Positions 52,076 to 63,302 of a DNA stretch of 64,000 nucleotides are shown here, piece after piece (the first letter of the stretch is position 1; each line of letters begins with the position of its first letter). Below the pieces are notes generated by a model. It was given only the letters and a program-made list of their open reading frames with translations, did no database searches and was not told where the DNA came from. This DNA is from Cristatella mucedo (lineage: Eukaryota; Bryozoa; Phylactolaemata; Cristatellidae): assembly GCA_009760855.2 (NCBI GenBank), contig WPIO01000016.1, forward strand, positions 6,435,001 through 6,499,000. Direction: 5' to 3'. A program made the position numbers and the translations under genes.

Positions 52076-52424
52076 ACGGAGAGACATACTCATCTACCGG
52101 TGCCCATGATGATGGATATGCCTAATCTTCCGTTTCAAGTTCTACGTTTCTTAAATGACACTCATTCGCCTTATTGTTTACTTGCAGACACTCCTTTTTG
52201 GGTATTGCTCCTTCTGAGATTGTTGCATAACTTCGCAAGTTGGTGCCAGCTGTGCTTCGATCTTCGTGGACACCAGTGTCGACCAATTCCTTGAGGCTAT
52301 GACCACGCCAGTGTTGAGGAAATGGCTTTTCGTAAAGCCGACGCATTTTAACGGTCGATGGCGAAAATTCTTTTGCGACAGTGCAGAGAGCTCAGATCAT
52401 ACTTGTGCTTAATGTAATAATAAT
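52076..52424. other. intergenic, nothing recognised
   Basis: No supported feature; the short ORFs on both strands lack domains. Confidence 0.3.
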
Positions 52425-52510
52425 AGCACATTCGCTTAGCATACACAGAGAACTTAATCTCTTTCTGGGCTCTTTACATGTGCTGTAAAAGAAGTATGAT
52501 CAAAATAAGT
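52425..52510 (-). mobile_element. LINE-A 3' end
   Basis: TAATAATAATAGC tail complement and stem-loop (ACACAGAGAACTTAATCTC), truncated in the 3' UTR. Confidence 0.65.
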
Positions 52511-52912
52511 GTACTGATCACGGTCTAGTTTTAAAAATTTTCACGTACGTATTAAGATATGACTGCAGCTAAAAACTTTTGCCTGTCTTGAGCCAAGTGT
52601 AGTGTTGACCACCTGATAGCCTCAACATACGAGGGTTCTGGAGATGCAATGAAATCCGACTCCTAAGCGAAAGTGCTGATTGCTAAGAGGATTAAGACAA
52701 GACGGCTTTAATTACAACTTGGAAGAATGAGTCTGGAAATCATCGGTAATAAGATGGGTTGAAGTCTGACGACGTGACGAAGTCAAACCGTGAAACCTGT
52801 CATTCTTGTACGGTCGCCGGGCATTGTGCCTTTGACCGCTATGGCCGTGGACTGGAGCACTGCAACGTGAAGCATCTGGAAAAAATCAATTCTCTGAGGG
52901 TACTATTGTAAT
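52511..52912. other. intergenic with a possible SINE/LINE 3'-end remnant
   Basis: 52,868-52,912 (GAAGCATCTGGAAAAAATC to CTCTGAGGGTACTATT) looks like a plus-strand stem-loop tail. The rest is unassigned. Confidence 0.35.
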
Positions 52913-53378
52913 GTTAAAAATAAAAAACTTTCTAAAGTGTCCTCAGAGAAATCAATCTATTTCTAATTAATTTGCATTAGCTGCAAAATAAACACGATTG
53001 AATGATCAGTGGTAGCCTGATAATAACAAAAATATAGAAAAACATGGTTAGGGGTGACATGCACAGGGTCAGCATGAGTATGGTTAGCGGCAACATGCAC
53101 AGTGTCAGCACACATAAGCATATAAAGGACAAATTACATGGACACACTAAATACTGTCATAAATATGTGCGTTTTTAATTTTTTTTAAATGTGGTCACGT
53201 TAGGGATGTCGTGACGCAAGTCAGGAGTGAGTTATAGGCTTTGGGAGCATACGAACTAAAGGCGCGGTCACCAAAGGCTTTTAGGTTTATACAAGGTATA
53301 GGTTAACAGTTAGATTCCGAAAAGCGGCGGGAGGGGGGCGGTACGATGCTTAGCCTGGTTGGAAAATAGATATTATAG
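52913..53378 (-). mobile_element. LINE-A 3' part, diverged
   Basis: Decayed stem-loop, full-length 3' UTR and C-terminal coding end (complement GGGAGCATACGAACTAAAGG). It is cut by the tail of the next copy. Confidence 0.75.
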
Positions 53379-54190
53379 GTAATAATAATAATAATAATAA
53401 TAATGCACTTGATAAAGCGCCCTCAGAGAACTTAATCTCTTTCTAGGCGCTTTACATTTGCTGCAAAGGGAAATGCAATTGAATGGTAAGTAAAATCATG
53501 CTTGAAAAACAAACAAAATGAATAATATGGTTAGGGGTGACATGCACAGGGTCAGCATGCAAATGTGGTTAGTGGCAGCATGCACAGTGTCAGCACGCAT
53601 AAGCACATCAAGGACGAATCACAGGGACCCACTAAATGTTTTTCTAAATAGGTGTGTTTTTAAGTTTATTTTAAATGTGGTCAGGTCATGGGATGTTCTG
53701 ACGCAGGTCGGGAGGGAGTTCCAGGCTTTGGGAGCATACGAGCTGAATGCACGGTCTCCAAAGGATTTAAGGTTTGTACGAGGTATTTCCAGACTGTTGG
53801 ATTCCGAAAAGCGGGTGGCACGATGCTTAGCCTGATGGGATAGTATATCTGAAAGATAGGCTGTTGCGATAGAATGAAGAGACCTAAAAGTGAGCGACAA
53901 AACCTTGAAGTCAATCCGTTGCCTCACTGGTAGCCAGTGCAGGTCGGTGAGAAGTGGAGTAATGTGGCAACTGCGACGCTCACGACAGACAAGCCTAGCT
54001 GCAGAGTTCTGCACCAGCTGCAATCGCCTGATCGCACATGCCGGTACGCCAGTAAGCAGTGAGTTGCAGAAGTCGAGACGGGATGTCACGAATGCATGGA
54101 CCAACTTGGACGTGGTATCCTTATCTAAATAAGCCCTAATTTTAGCAATGTTATGAAGCTGAAAATAGGCAGATTTGACTGTGGAGCTGA
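53379..54190 (-). mobile_element. LINE-A copy, well preserved
   Basis: (TAA)n tail complement at 53,379-53,402, consensus stem-loop, 3' UTR and an open C-terminal reading frame of 161 codons (54,104-53,619) with [14 protein letters not shown] and [14 protein letters not shown]. Confidence 0.9.
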
Positions 54191-55960
54191 AGCAGGTAAA
54201 CTGGAGCCAAAGAACGAAGGGACCTACAAGTGAGTGACAAAACTTTGAAGTCGATGCATTGCTTGACTGGTAGCCAGTGCAGGTGCGACACTAACGACAG
54301 ACAAAATTAACTGCCCAGTCTTGCACCAGCTGTAAGAGCCTGGTTGCACAGGCCGGTAGACCAGCAGACAATGAGTTACAGAAGTCAAGACGAGATGTCA
54401 CAAATGCATGGACCAACTTAGATGCCGTATGCCTGCCAAAATCAAAACAAGCCCGAATTTTAGCAATGTCACGTAGCTGAAAGTAGGCAGACTTGACTGT
54501 GGGGCTGATGTGGTCGTCCAACAAAAGGTCTAGCAGCAGAGCTTTGGAACATGACACCTAGATTCCGTGCAGATTCAACAGGAGATTTGCTGGCAGAACC
54601 GATTTTGAGCGTTAGCCTTTCTAACTTCTGAATCAAAATTGGTTTGCCCATAACTAGTAAGTTAAACTTATCATCACTCAATTTAAGAAGACTTATTGCC
54701 ATCCATGTGCGGATGTCATCAATACATGCAGCAAGGGTGTTGAAAGAATTTGACGCATTGAGGGCTGGGAGCTATCAAAGCAACGGTAAAACTGAGTGTC
54801 ATCTGCATAGAAGTGAAAGCCTAGATTGTGCTAAACAATCACATCGGAAAAAGGAAGAGTATATATAAACCGTGAAAGGAACTGGACCAAGCCCGGAGCC
54901 CTGAGGTAACCCATATTTCAGAGGTTCCTCGAATGATCTTGGTCTATTCATATCAATATTCTGGAGTCCCCCACTTATATAGGACGTGAAAAATTGCAAC
55001 GCAGTTCCAGTGATGCCTAGGCGAGATGAGAGGCGCTCAAGATTGCTCAAGTGATGTATCGTATCAAAAGCTGCCGAAAGAACAAGCCAAGCCAGGAGAG
55101 AGATAAGAGAACAAGCACAGCCAGGAGAGATAAGAGAACAAGCAAAGCCAGCAGAGATAAGAGAACAAGCAAAGCCAGGAGAGATAAGAGAACAAGCAAA
55201 GCCAGCAGAGATAAGAGAACAAGCAAAGCCAGCAGAGAACCCATGTCTGCATTCGTAAGAAGGTCGTTGCACATCCAAAGTAACGCTGACTCTGTGGAGT
55301 GATAAGCTCTAAACCCAGACTGGAACTTACTAGCAAGGTTTTATATGAGTTCAGCTAATCTGCCACGACTCGTTCCAGTGTAGTTTGATAGGAATGGTAG
55401 AAGGGAGACTAGGCGGTAGTTGCTCAAGTTCTCTTGGTCTAGTGTTGCTTTCTTTAGTAGCGGCCTGACTACAGCCTTTTTCAGAGGTGCTGGGATATTA
55501 CCTGAGGCTAATGATGTTAGTTATTCATCGCAGCAACACATCAACGCCTCGTAGAAGCAGGACAGTGGGAATAAGGTCCAAAGGACTAGTTGTCTTATTT
55601 GATTGGGATATGAACTTCAGGACGAGGTCACTAGTGACTTTCTTAAATGTAGACATTGAGGTGCTGAGAGGAATTGAGGGACAGCATTCCAGGGGGATGC
55701 TGCTACCGTACGGATGAACTCTCGGATTGCGTCTATATTCTGGACTAAGAACTTGGAGAAACGATCAGGTAGATCATCACAGGGATAGCTAGCTAGGTAA
55801 CGAGCTAACCTTGAAGCGGCTGAGGAGACCGTCGATCGTCGACATCAGCATTTTTGGATTGTGCATCTGTAAATCAACAATGTTTTTTATAGAAGCTAGC
55901 CTTGGCATTTGCTATAATCGATTGATATGACCTACAGTAGTCTTCGCATTCCCGTCGATG
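54191..55960 (-). mobile_element. LINE-A copy with RT domain and internal 27-bp repeat expansion
   Basis: Continues from thumb/C-terminal sequence (54,200-54,700) through the YADD region (54,800, decayed), YGLPQGSGLGP (about 54,910), the [10 protein letters not shown] motif A (about 55,065), the repeat expansion (55,078-55,245) and FQSGFRAYHSTES (about 55,300) into more N-terminal RT/linker sequence to about 55,960. Many breaks. The element lacks its own 3' end, so it is 3'-truncated or rearranged. Confidence 0.75.
55078..55245. repeat. 27-bp tandem repeat inside LINE-A coding sequence
   Basis: About six units of AGAACAAGCAAAGCCAGCAG-type sequence, alternating GCAGAG and GGAGAG variants. The period is a multiple of three, so the LINE frame stays open (a nine-residue repeat containing FACSLIS). 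Confidence 0.85.
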
Positions 55961-56177
55961 GACAGTCAGTCCTGATCTAAACGACAGAATGGTATTTAGA
56001 TATTACCGTAATTTGTTGTGTTAGATTTAATTATTCCGCCCGTGGAGAGACTTAGTTTAAGGAGAAAGCAATGCGACGGACGCGTGCTAAATCTGCCTGA
56101 TTATGGCTGATATTTAGTATTTAGATTTCGTGAATTATAACGACTAGGAACTTTTTATGGGAATAAATATGGCCAAA

Positions 56178-56190
56178 GCTGTATAAAAGC
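56178..56190 (+). promoter_or_regulatory. TATA-like element upstream of the tectonin pseudogene
   Basis: CTGTATAAAAGCA is a good TATA match, 340 bases before the tectonin-like fragment. It is not obviously homologous to the functional gene's promoter. Confidence 0.35.
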
Positions 56191-56520
56191 AGACGCCACG
56201 TTATCTCGGCCCGTTGTGTTCTCAGCGGTTGAAGGGATTTTCTCTCAAGGCGTTAAATCGTACGAAACTTGCTGTACCGCAGAGCTAGTTCCGGACCACC
56301 GAAACCCTCCTGCGCAGTCGAATGAACTTCTTCTCATAATGGATGTGGGCGAGTTATGCTAAGCTATGAGCTTAGCGCCTCCTCGTCGCCGCTGTGTTCC
56401 ACCATAGTCGGCCGCACCTGCGTACATTGGCGCTTCAGCGACGAGCTCTTTTTCGTGTTTCAAAAGCTCAGAGGTTCAGATCACGTTACAACTCGCACAG
56501 TTACGCGTACTTACTTGCGC

Positions 56521-56680
56521 TCGTGCGACAGTGGTCAGTATTGGTTCAGCATCTCGTGTCCACTTACTGTGGGGGGAGTGACTCGAACTCGGCAGAAGAC
56601 ATTTTCTACCGAGTGAGCAGCCACGTCGCTTCGTTCTCTTCTAAGGATTCCCAGCTGCAACGGCTAAAACAGGAGCTTCC
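56521..56680 (+). pseudogene. truncated tectonin pseudogene
   Basis: TCGTGCGACAGTGGTCAGTA matches the start of the mature tectonin coding sequence (49,033). TCGGCAGAAGACATTTTCTACC matches the end of repeat 1. After a large internal deletion, GGATTCCCAG plus CGGCTAAAACAG matches repeat 5. Frame changes separate these parts, so no lectin can be made. Confidence 0.7.
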
Positions 56681-57079
56681 CGCGCTCCGGTTATGCGTCG
56701 TGGATTCAGACCTCGTAAAACGTCGAAAAAGATCAGACTATATTAAATTTTTTGGAGGTTTGCCTATTAAAAAACGGACAAGTTATAAATGCTGTCTTAA
56801 GTTTCGAAGAAAAGACAGATGACCCAAACATGATTAACGCAATTAATTTGTAAGACATTTTTGCACCGTAAGTAGTGCATGGAGCTGACTAATATGAATT
56901 TTCGTGAATACAATACCAACGAAGCGGTATTTTTTGGAGGACTGTGTATAGAAAAGCTACTCAACCCAAATAGAGCCCGGACCATCACTTGAAACTATTA
57001 ACCTTGAATTACAATTTCGAAACAATGACACCCCTAGAGGTAAACCTTCCGACTGTTAGTTATAGCAATCAAAAATCCT
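56681..57079. other. intergenic, nothing recognised
   Basis: AT-rich; no supported feature. Confidence 0.3.
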
Positions 57080-57410
57080 AAACCTATAATAATAATGTTA
57101 ATAATGCACTTGATAAAGCACCCTTAAAGAACTCAGTCTCTTTCTAGGCACTTTATATTTGCTGCAAAGGAAAACGCGATTGAATAGTGAGGAATATCAT
57201 GCTTGATAATCAACATGAATAAAATGGTTAGGGGTGACATGCACAGGGTCAGCATGTAAATGTGGTTAGTGGCAGCATGCACAGTGTCAGCACGCATAAG
57301 CAAATGAAGGACGAATCACAGGGACCCACTAAATGCTGTCCTAAATAGGAGTGTTTTTAAGTTCTTTTTAAATGTGGTCACGTCAGGGGATGTTCTGATG
57401 CAAGCTGGGA
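57080..57410 (-). mobile_element. LINE-A 3' part
   Basis: Tail complement with a TAATGTTAATAATG variant, stem-loop with a few changes, complete 3' UTR, ending in the C-terminal coding region (GGGGATGTTCTGATGC). Confidence 0.8.
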
Positions 57411-57614
57411 ACAATCGAAGTTAGGCACCACCCCTTAACGGTCAATTTCGGCTTTTGCGAGCGGCTAGTCTAGGCTACTATTCCTTAATTTACTTGCCAC
57501 TTGTTTATTTACACTTGTGACACGCCACTTCCACCCGGGATTACCGTAAGTAACTATCGTTCGGCAACGCGACAATCGTTAGGGATAACGAAGCCTCCTG
57601 TCGGCGGAGCACCG

Positions 57615-57705
57615 GTAAATAAGTAATAATAAGAAAAAACGTTTGTATAGTGGTCTCAGAGAATTCATTCTCTTTCTAGGCCCTTTACATATGCTGCAAA
57701 TAGAC
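57615..57705 (-). mobile_element. LINE-A 3' end, short
   Basis: AGTAATAATAAG tail complement, then TCTCAGAGAATTCATTCTCTTTC, and only the start of the 3' UTR. Confidence 0.65.
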
Positions 57706-58206
57706 CTCCGCAAAATATATGTATCGTATAATATATTGTTTTGTATTGTCAACAAATATTGAATTGGCCGTAACAACATAAATATATTATATTATTCGAT
57801 GAACAATATCTATGGTATTTCATTACTTACGGGGCACCTCAGTTTTTAAGTTTTACATACGAACGGAACTTCTAGAGTCCTGAGTGTTACCGCGTTGTAA
57901 GGATTGCAGACTGCCTAAGTCAGTATAACGTGTTTGGTAGACACAATGCTATCATTATTATTCGATGAAAACGACAAAATATTGCATTGTTTGCAGTTAC
58001 CATAACAATATATTGTATTGTTTACTATAAAAATATCAATGTATTTATTGCTAGATTTTAAAATTGAAAATACAATAAAAAACTTATTGTTTCAAGGTCA
58101 GTCTATGAAGGAAACATGATAAAATGATTAGTAACAGCATGCGCAGTGTCAGCAAGCATAAGCATGCAAAAAAGACTCACAGGACGTACTAAATACTGGT
58201 AAATAA

Positions 58207-58382
58207 ATAGTGAGCCATAATGGCAGACTAGGTAAGGCTGTTGCTATTCACGACCTCGGTCCTGAGGTTGTGTGTTCGAATCCTGCGGTGGGCGATACTT
58301 TATTGCCAAGGCAAGCGTTGGTGATAGCCATCGAGGCTCTTCTGTCGCTTTGAGGCTATTAAGTGAGCTAGCATTTTTTTAA
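58207..58382 (+). mobile_element. SINE2 inserted in LINE-A
   Basis: GTGAGCCATAATGGC head, GTGTGTTCGAATCCTG B box, GCAAGCGTTGGTGATAGCC body, AGGCTATTAAGTGAGC end. Confidence 0.75.
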
Positions 58383-58475
58383 TAGATGCTTTTTAGCTTC
58401 TTATAAATGACATCGGGTCTGGAAAAGTCATGACGTCAGTGGGGATGAGTTCCAGGCTTGGGGGGGCATTGGGCC

Positions 58476-58640
58476 GCGATAGGTCGAAGGTCAGGTGCTC
58501 GCTCTTTACGACCGATATCGCGCGTTCGAATCGTGCAGTGGGTGATCGTTTAATGCCAACCCCAAGTGGTGGTGATAGTCATTATAGATCTCCTGTGGCT
58601 ATACACATGAGGCTGCTAAGTTAGCTATTTTATATATTTA
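58476..58640 (+). mobile_element. SINE3 inserted in LINE-A
   Basis: GCCGCGATAGGTCGAAGGTCAGG head, GCGTTCGAATCGTG B box, AAGTGGTGGTGATAGTC body, ATGAGGCTGCTAAGTTAGC end. Confidence 0.65.
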
Positions 58641-58744
58641 TTTCGTGGCACGGTCCCCAAAAGATTTGAGGTTCGTACGAGGTAAACAAGTTGACTTAGA
58701 AAATGGGTGGTACGGTCAGTGGAATGAATTCCCAGGATATTGTG

Positions 58745-59092
58745 CCCCCAGGAACAAATTACACAGATGTCACCCCCTTTTTACTCAATAATTTTCAACT
58801 AGACTAAACGGTAGTGTAAATATAAATGATGTCAAGTAAAATTCAAAATCACAACTTAGAGTAGTTACGTTCTGTGAATTTCTAATCACCATTTAAAGGA
58901 CAAGATGACTAATTATATGCCTAATTAAATTGCAAGAGTCACACCGGTCTCAACTTAAATAACCGCTTAGCTAGCTGCCGTTGCTAGCACAACTTGAGAT
59001 GCTCAAAGCTTGCAGTCAGCTACCGATGGCTGCCATATGTCAACTTCCGGCCTCGATAATCTGATCATCAAATGCAGCGTCAGGTAAGGGGT
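58745..59092. repeat. second copy of the tectonin 3' flank
   Basis: See 50,110-50,515. The copies share TTCAAAATCACAA, GAATTTCTAATCA, TGCTAGCACAACTTGAGATG and the site GCGTCAGGTAAGGGG just before the LINE-A tail. Confidence 0.75.
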
Positions 59093-59255
59093 TCACAATA
59101 ATAATAATACATTGTGTATAGCGCCCTCAGAGAACTCAATCTCTTTCTACGCACTTTACAGTTGCTGCAAAGGAAGCATGATTGAATGTTAAGTGGCAGC
59201 ATGCTGAAGGACAACAAACATAACAAGGTTAGAGGTGAAAGGTTCCTACCTAATT
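59093..59255 (-). mobile_element. LINE-A 3' end at the duplicated insertion site
   Basis: AATAATAATAATAC tail complement, stem-loop and part of the 3' UTR. It is longer than its partner at 50,516 and lacks the hairpin. Confidence 0.75.
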
Positions 59256-59707
59256 GAGTCGTCAGTTTATACGTCGCGGGTAGGGGGGCGGTCCAAAACT
59301 TAGGCAAGACTTAACAAAGGCTTGGCAGCCAAACATGGCTCTAACTCTTGGCCAAGACTCAGGCAACACTCAGCAAGCGACCAATCGTTGGCACTGTCAA
59401 GGACACACCTTCTTTACTGCTTTGTAAAGCATTGCGGGCAATTCGACCGGCGAATCCATCGAAGTGTTCCACAAGACTCTGTGTCTATGGGAAACTACGA
59501 GCTCGTCATACCATTATCAGATAGTGAGGCGGCAGGCGATAAAGGCAATCGTGGAAAGTTAACATTCACCCGAAGGTCAAGGCCGAGAGCCATTTCCTAC
59601 CTCGGTAAAAAAAATATAGTAGTTTCCAATGAACACCGGGGGGGGGGCCGGAGCAAGGAGGAAACTAAGAGGAAGGCTGACCCTGCAAAACTTCCAGTAC
59701 AAAGGAC
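59256..59707. other. intergenic, no gene supported
   Basis: A 150-codon open frame (59,322-59,774) crosses this stretch and runs into LINE-B. It has no recognisable domain, and its end is LINE-derived. A G9 homopolymer lies at 59,640. Confidence 0.3.
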
Positions 59708-60003
59708 GACTTTTTACGCAACGACAACTACTCTCCTACTGCCGACTGTGGCTCATCCTTTTCAGCGGTCCTGAGATGCTACTTCCACGCTACTCACTAC
59801 CTCAACTGCTCTCCTGACTCTGCTATGCTTCCCACTTTCTCTTCGTTGCGTGAGACGAAGTGTGTTGGCTACCGAATGCGTACCGAAAGCCGCTTAGGCT
59901 GTGAGTGAGCTATGCAAAACTCTCCTGCGTAACATCCACGTGGTCTTTATGACTTTGTGTAGTTACAGACGGAGATACAATTCATTACATTACATTACAT
60001 TAT
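59708..60003 (+). mobile_element. LINE-B 3' end with ATTAC tail
   Basis: Last coding part (CTACTGCCGACTGTGGCTC), 3' UTR, and a clean tail CATTACATTACATTACATTA at 59,983-60,002. This copy defines the LINE-B tail repeat. Confidence 0.8.
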
Positions 60004-60334
60004 GACCGAAGTGGGACTGAAGTAGGACAGAAGGAGCAAGACTCACAGCGCATAAACCCTGCTCGTTTCAGAGAGCAGAACACGGAGTGGGCGGAGGACA
60101 CGGAGGTCACGGTCGCGGCACGGTCGCCCAGCTCCACTCTTGCTTCGTGAGAAACGCTGCTGTTTGGTCGGCTCTGCCATCGCCGTAGCAACTTGGTAAT
60201 GGAGCCGTCCCACGGGGGGGGGAGTGCTTACGGCAATTGGTGTACGGCCATTACAACTATTACCATGCCGACTCAGTAAAATGCACGGACTGGGTCATGC
60301 AGCACATTAAAAAATGCCATCCGATTTAACAGCC

Positions 60335-60490
60335 TTATTTGTATGGCGGCGGAAGAGCCTAAACGGCTATCAGTACCACTTGCAGTTAGTTAATAAGGAA
60401 TTGCCTACTGCAGAATTCGAACCCACGACGACCTCGGGCGTGAAGTGCGAGCACGTTACCTGCTGGGCTGTCGCGGCCCACATTGCACGA
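60335..60490 (-). mobile_element. SINE3 copy
   Basis: Complement of the SINE3 head (GGTAACGTGCTCGCACTTCACG) and B-box region (GTGGGTTCGAATTCTG). The body is diverged. Confidence 0.65.
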
Positions 60491-61140
60491 GTGTCCTCGC
60501 AATCCGAGGTCCAATTACGTTCGGTGTGAACAGTTGCTGCTAAGCTCGACTACTCGCCGATACGTCGCGGCAGATACAGCTTATTAGCAGTAGCTTCAAT
60601 GGGGTCTAGGAGCTGAACTACGACCACGTGACTACGATCTGCGACCCGGCGGACCAAGCAACCTGTCTCCGTATCGCTCCGCACCAGTCTTTCCGTTGCG
60701 TAGCCATCTAATCTTCCTTGGAGACACTACTAAGCTCTGACGGGCGCTGAGTGTCTGGCGTATGTCTGGAGCATGCGCTCTAGATTTACAGCCGTGCTGA
60801 AGACCAGTTCGCAGCCCTCGTGGTAACTGAGATGCGTGTAGCCGAAAAAACGCGTTGCGAAGGACACCATTGGTGCGCTTCTGATCTAAAAAGAATGATC
60901 GGCCAATCAGGAATCAATAGTTTAGCTAGGCGCAGTTAAGGAAAGCGGCCTTTGCTTCGTCTTTCTGGCTTCGCTGCGGCATGTTTGTGCATTTCTGCAT
61001 TTCATTTTCCATGTTTGTGCATTTGCGCAACTGTGCATGATGTGCATTCGCATTGCTGTCGTTTTGTAGTAGGACGGCTGCAGGACTGCAGGTCGCCGCA
61101 GACACTGCTGATGATGCCACATTGCGGTTGCACATTACGA
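60491..61140. other. intergenic, nothing recognised
   Basis: Only a local direct repeat (CATGTTTGTGCATTT at 60,979 and 61,010). No gene supported. Confidence 0.3.
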
Positions 61141-61143
61141 CCG

Positions 61144-61288
61144 TAAATATAATTCATTTGCATAGTGCCCTAAAGAAATTTAATCTCTATTCAGGCGTTT
61201 CACATATGCCTCGGAGCTCGAACCCACGACCTCGGGTAGATCTCGGTCTGGGCGAGTGTATTAACCACTGGGCCAAACCAACTCGGTG
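61144..61288 (-). mobile_element. SINE1 copy
   Basis: Complement of head and B box (GGAGCTCGAACCCACGACCTC), with the LINE-A-like stem-loop (TAGTGCCC..TTTAATCTCTATTCAGGCG) at its 3' end. Confidence 0.75.
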
Positions 61289-62294
61289 ATCGCACACTTA
61301 TCTCTGCTGCCCAAAATCCTAAAATCAAGTGTCGTGATTCTGCAGAAACTATCTAATTATAATATCATAATACTAAAATAATGGAGTAAAATTATATAAT
61401 TAAGTATAATAAACATTGGATATCATGTTAGTTTTAAATTGAAACTCCATCATTTTACTATCAAAGTGACTCTAACAAGATCAAAAGTACAGGTACTGTT
61501 AAGCTTTCGTTCGGAGATTCTTCATTCCTAAGGAGGTATAGTCACCCAAAAATCCAGCACTCTCTGATTTGTCTTTCATCGTTTAAGTGAATTGTGGTAG
61601 AATAGATTTTTATCGGGTCAAGTACATTAATGCAACCAGTGCCCATTGGCACGCGAATAATGAACGTGCAGATACTTCATTGGCATGAACAGAGATATTA
61701 TTGGGGATTTCCTATCAACCGGCCATTTTCACGGAAACATATGCAGCTCACTTTAAGGAGAATAGCTACGACAGTGATCATTTCTTTGAAAGAACCCAGA
61801 TAGCTTGATAAGAACTAATTTTGTATTTGCAACCACAGGCTACTTACTACGTAGCAAGGAGGAAAATCAATCAGCCATTTTGGCTCTAATGTAGTCCTCC
61901 GTAAATGACAAGCGTGGCTATTTACGCTGTAGTCCAATCGGCTTACGCCTATTAAGCGTCGAATATATAAAAGCAATTACAATTTCGTTTTAATGCGAGA
62001 AATCCGTTACTAAAACCGGAGAGAATCTTCAAAAGTAGATATGAGACGTTCAAATGGTAATTCCCGAGAAAGGATCTAGACAAGAGGCTCGAGAAAGGGC
62101 GTATGACAAGAAACGGAGTCACTGTTGTGTTTCCTTTGAGATAGCGTTCGGCAAATAAATGATTCACATTTTCTAAAAATAATTAAAATATAAAACGAAT
62201 ATCTTTACTACTACTTAAAAATAGATAAATACTTGCCGTCTGTACGCTGTTATGGCTCATTCTCATATTAATTCCGAATAGGCGATATAGAGCT
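61289..62294. other. intergenic, AT-rich, nothing recognised
   Basis: About 1 kb without a supported feature on either strand. Confidence 0.35.
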
Positions 62295-62890
62295 TAACAG
62301 CTATCCATGTCTGTTATGAGCGTTGCAGCTGCCATATTACATAACTTCTCTCAAACCTGTTCAGGTTACCCAGTAAATAGGTCATCGAATTCAATTTCAT
62401 GTCATTCACTTACATTTTTTCATTCTTTCGCTGACAACTGTCAGACCTACTTGCTGCTCGAACCTCACCTCGCACACAGCATATCCGGTTCTATTCGATT
62501 GGCCGTCACTAATCAATGAAAATCACTTGGGGATTGTGCCTTCAGTGCCTACTTACCTAAAGCTTGAAAATCTCTAGCGATTGACACTGACACACTCAGA
62601 CCATTTTTGATGATATTTAACACAAGCTTACTTATCAGAACCCCTCCCAAAACAGGCTGGGTGACGTACCGCCCGCTATTCTGAATTCAACTCGTTCTGC
62701 CGTGCTTTGAACAAAATCTCAAATTCTGTGGAGACCGTGCCTTTAGTTGGTATTCTCCTAAGCCTGGAACTCAATGCCGACTGATATGCCGACATCCCTG
62801 ACTTAATGACATTTAAAAACTAGCTAAACACGCATCGTCTCCTGATAGCAATCGCTTGGTTCTCGTAAATTTCCTTTGTGTGCTTTAATA
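62295..62890 (+). mobile_element. LINE-A fragment, strongly decayed
   Basis: Recognisable from GTTATGAGCGTTGCAGCTGCC (compare 23,521) through TGTGGAGACCGTGCCTTTAG and CTAAGCCTGGAACTC to the coding end. The 3' stem-loop is missing. Confidence 0.6.
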
Positions 62891-62969
62891 ATATATTAAT
62901 CATATTATGAGATTTTATAGATTAAGATAAGATTAAGAAAAGATAAGATACGATTTTCTATTATAAGAT

Positions 62970-63178
62970 TAATAATAGAAACAAACTTGCAAAGCACCCT
63001 CACAGAACTTAAATCTTTTTCCAGGCACTCTAAATTTGCTGTAAAATAAGTATGACCGTATTGTACGGGTAAAGTTTCCATTGTCATTATGCATAATACG
63101 GTTAGTGCTAGCCTGCATGATGCCAACGCTCTTAAGCATGTAAAGCATAAGTCGCAATGACCCAGCAAATGCTTTAGC
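62970..63178 (-). mobile_element. LINE-A 3' part, decayed
   Basis: Stem-loop complement (AGCACCCTCACAGAACTTAA), 3' UTR and the start of the coding end (GACCCAGCAAATGC). Confidence 0.6.
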
Positions 63179-63179
63179 G

Positions 63180-63302
63180 GGCTGAAACTGTGCATGCTGT
63201 CACTAAATATATTTCGCATGAGTTCTTTATAGTATATGGAAAGTGCCTACAATGAGATTCAGTTCTCTGAGGGTGCTACACAAAAGTATTATTCTTATCA
63301 CT
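63180..63302 (+). mobile_element. LINE-A 3' end
   Basis: CTGAAACTGTGCATGCTGTC, then the stem-loop (AAGTGCCTACAATGAGATTC to GAGGGTGCT) and a short ATT-like tail. It lies in inverted orientation directly beside the previous copy. Confidence 0.6.

Larger units (their letters stand above)
58085..58720 (-). mobile_element. LINE-A split by two SINEs
   Basis: LINE-A pieces at 58,085-58,205, 58,385-58,470 and 58,646-58,720 form one colinear element (3' UTR, then GGGATGAGTTCCAGGCTTGG, then GGCACGGTCCCCAAAAGATTTGAGG). Two plus-strand SINEs lie between them. Confidence 0.75.

Noticed and set aside
59322-59774. A 150-aa host gene at 59.3 kb
   Set aside because: No domain, and the last part is LINE-B sequence.
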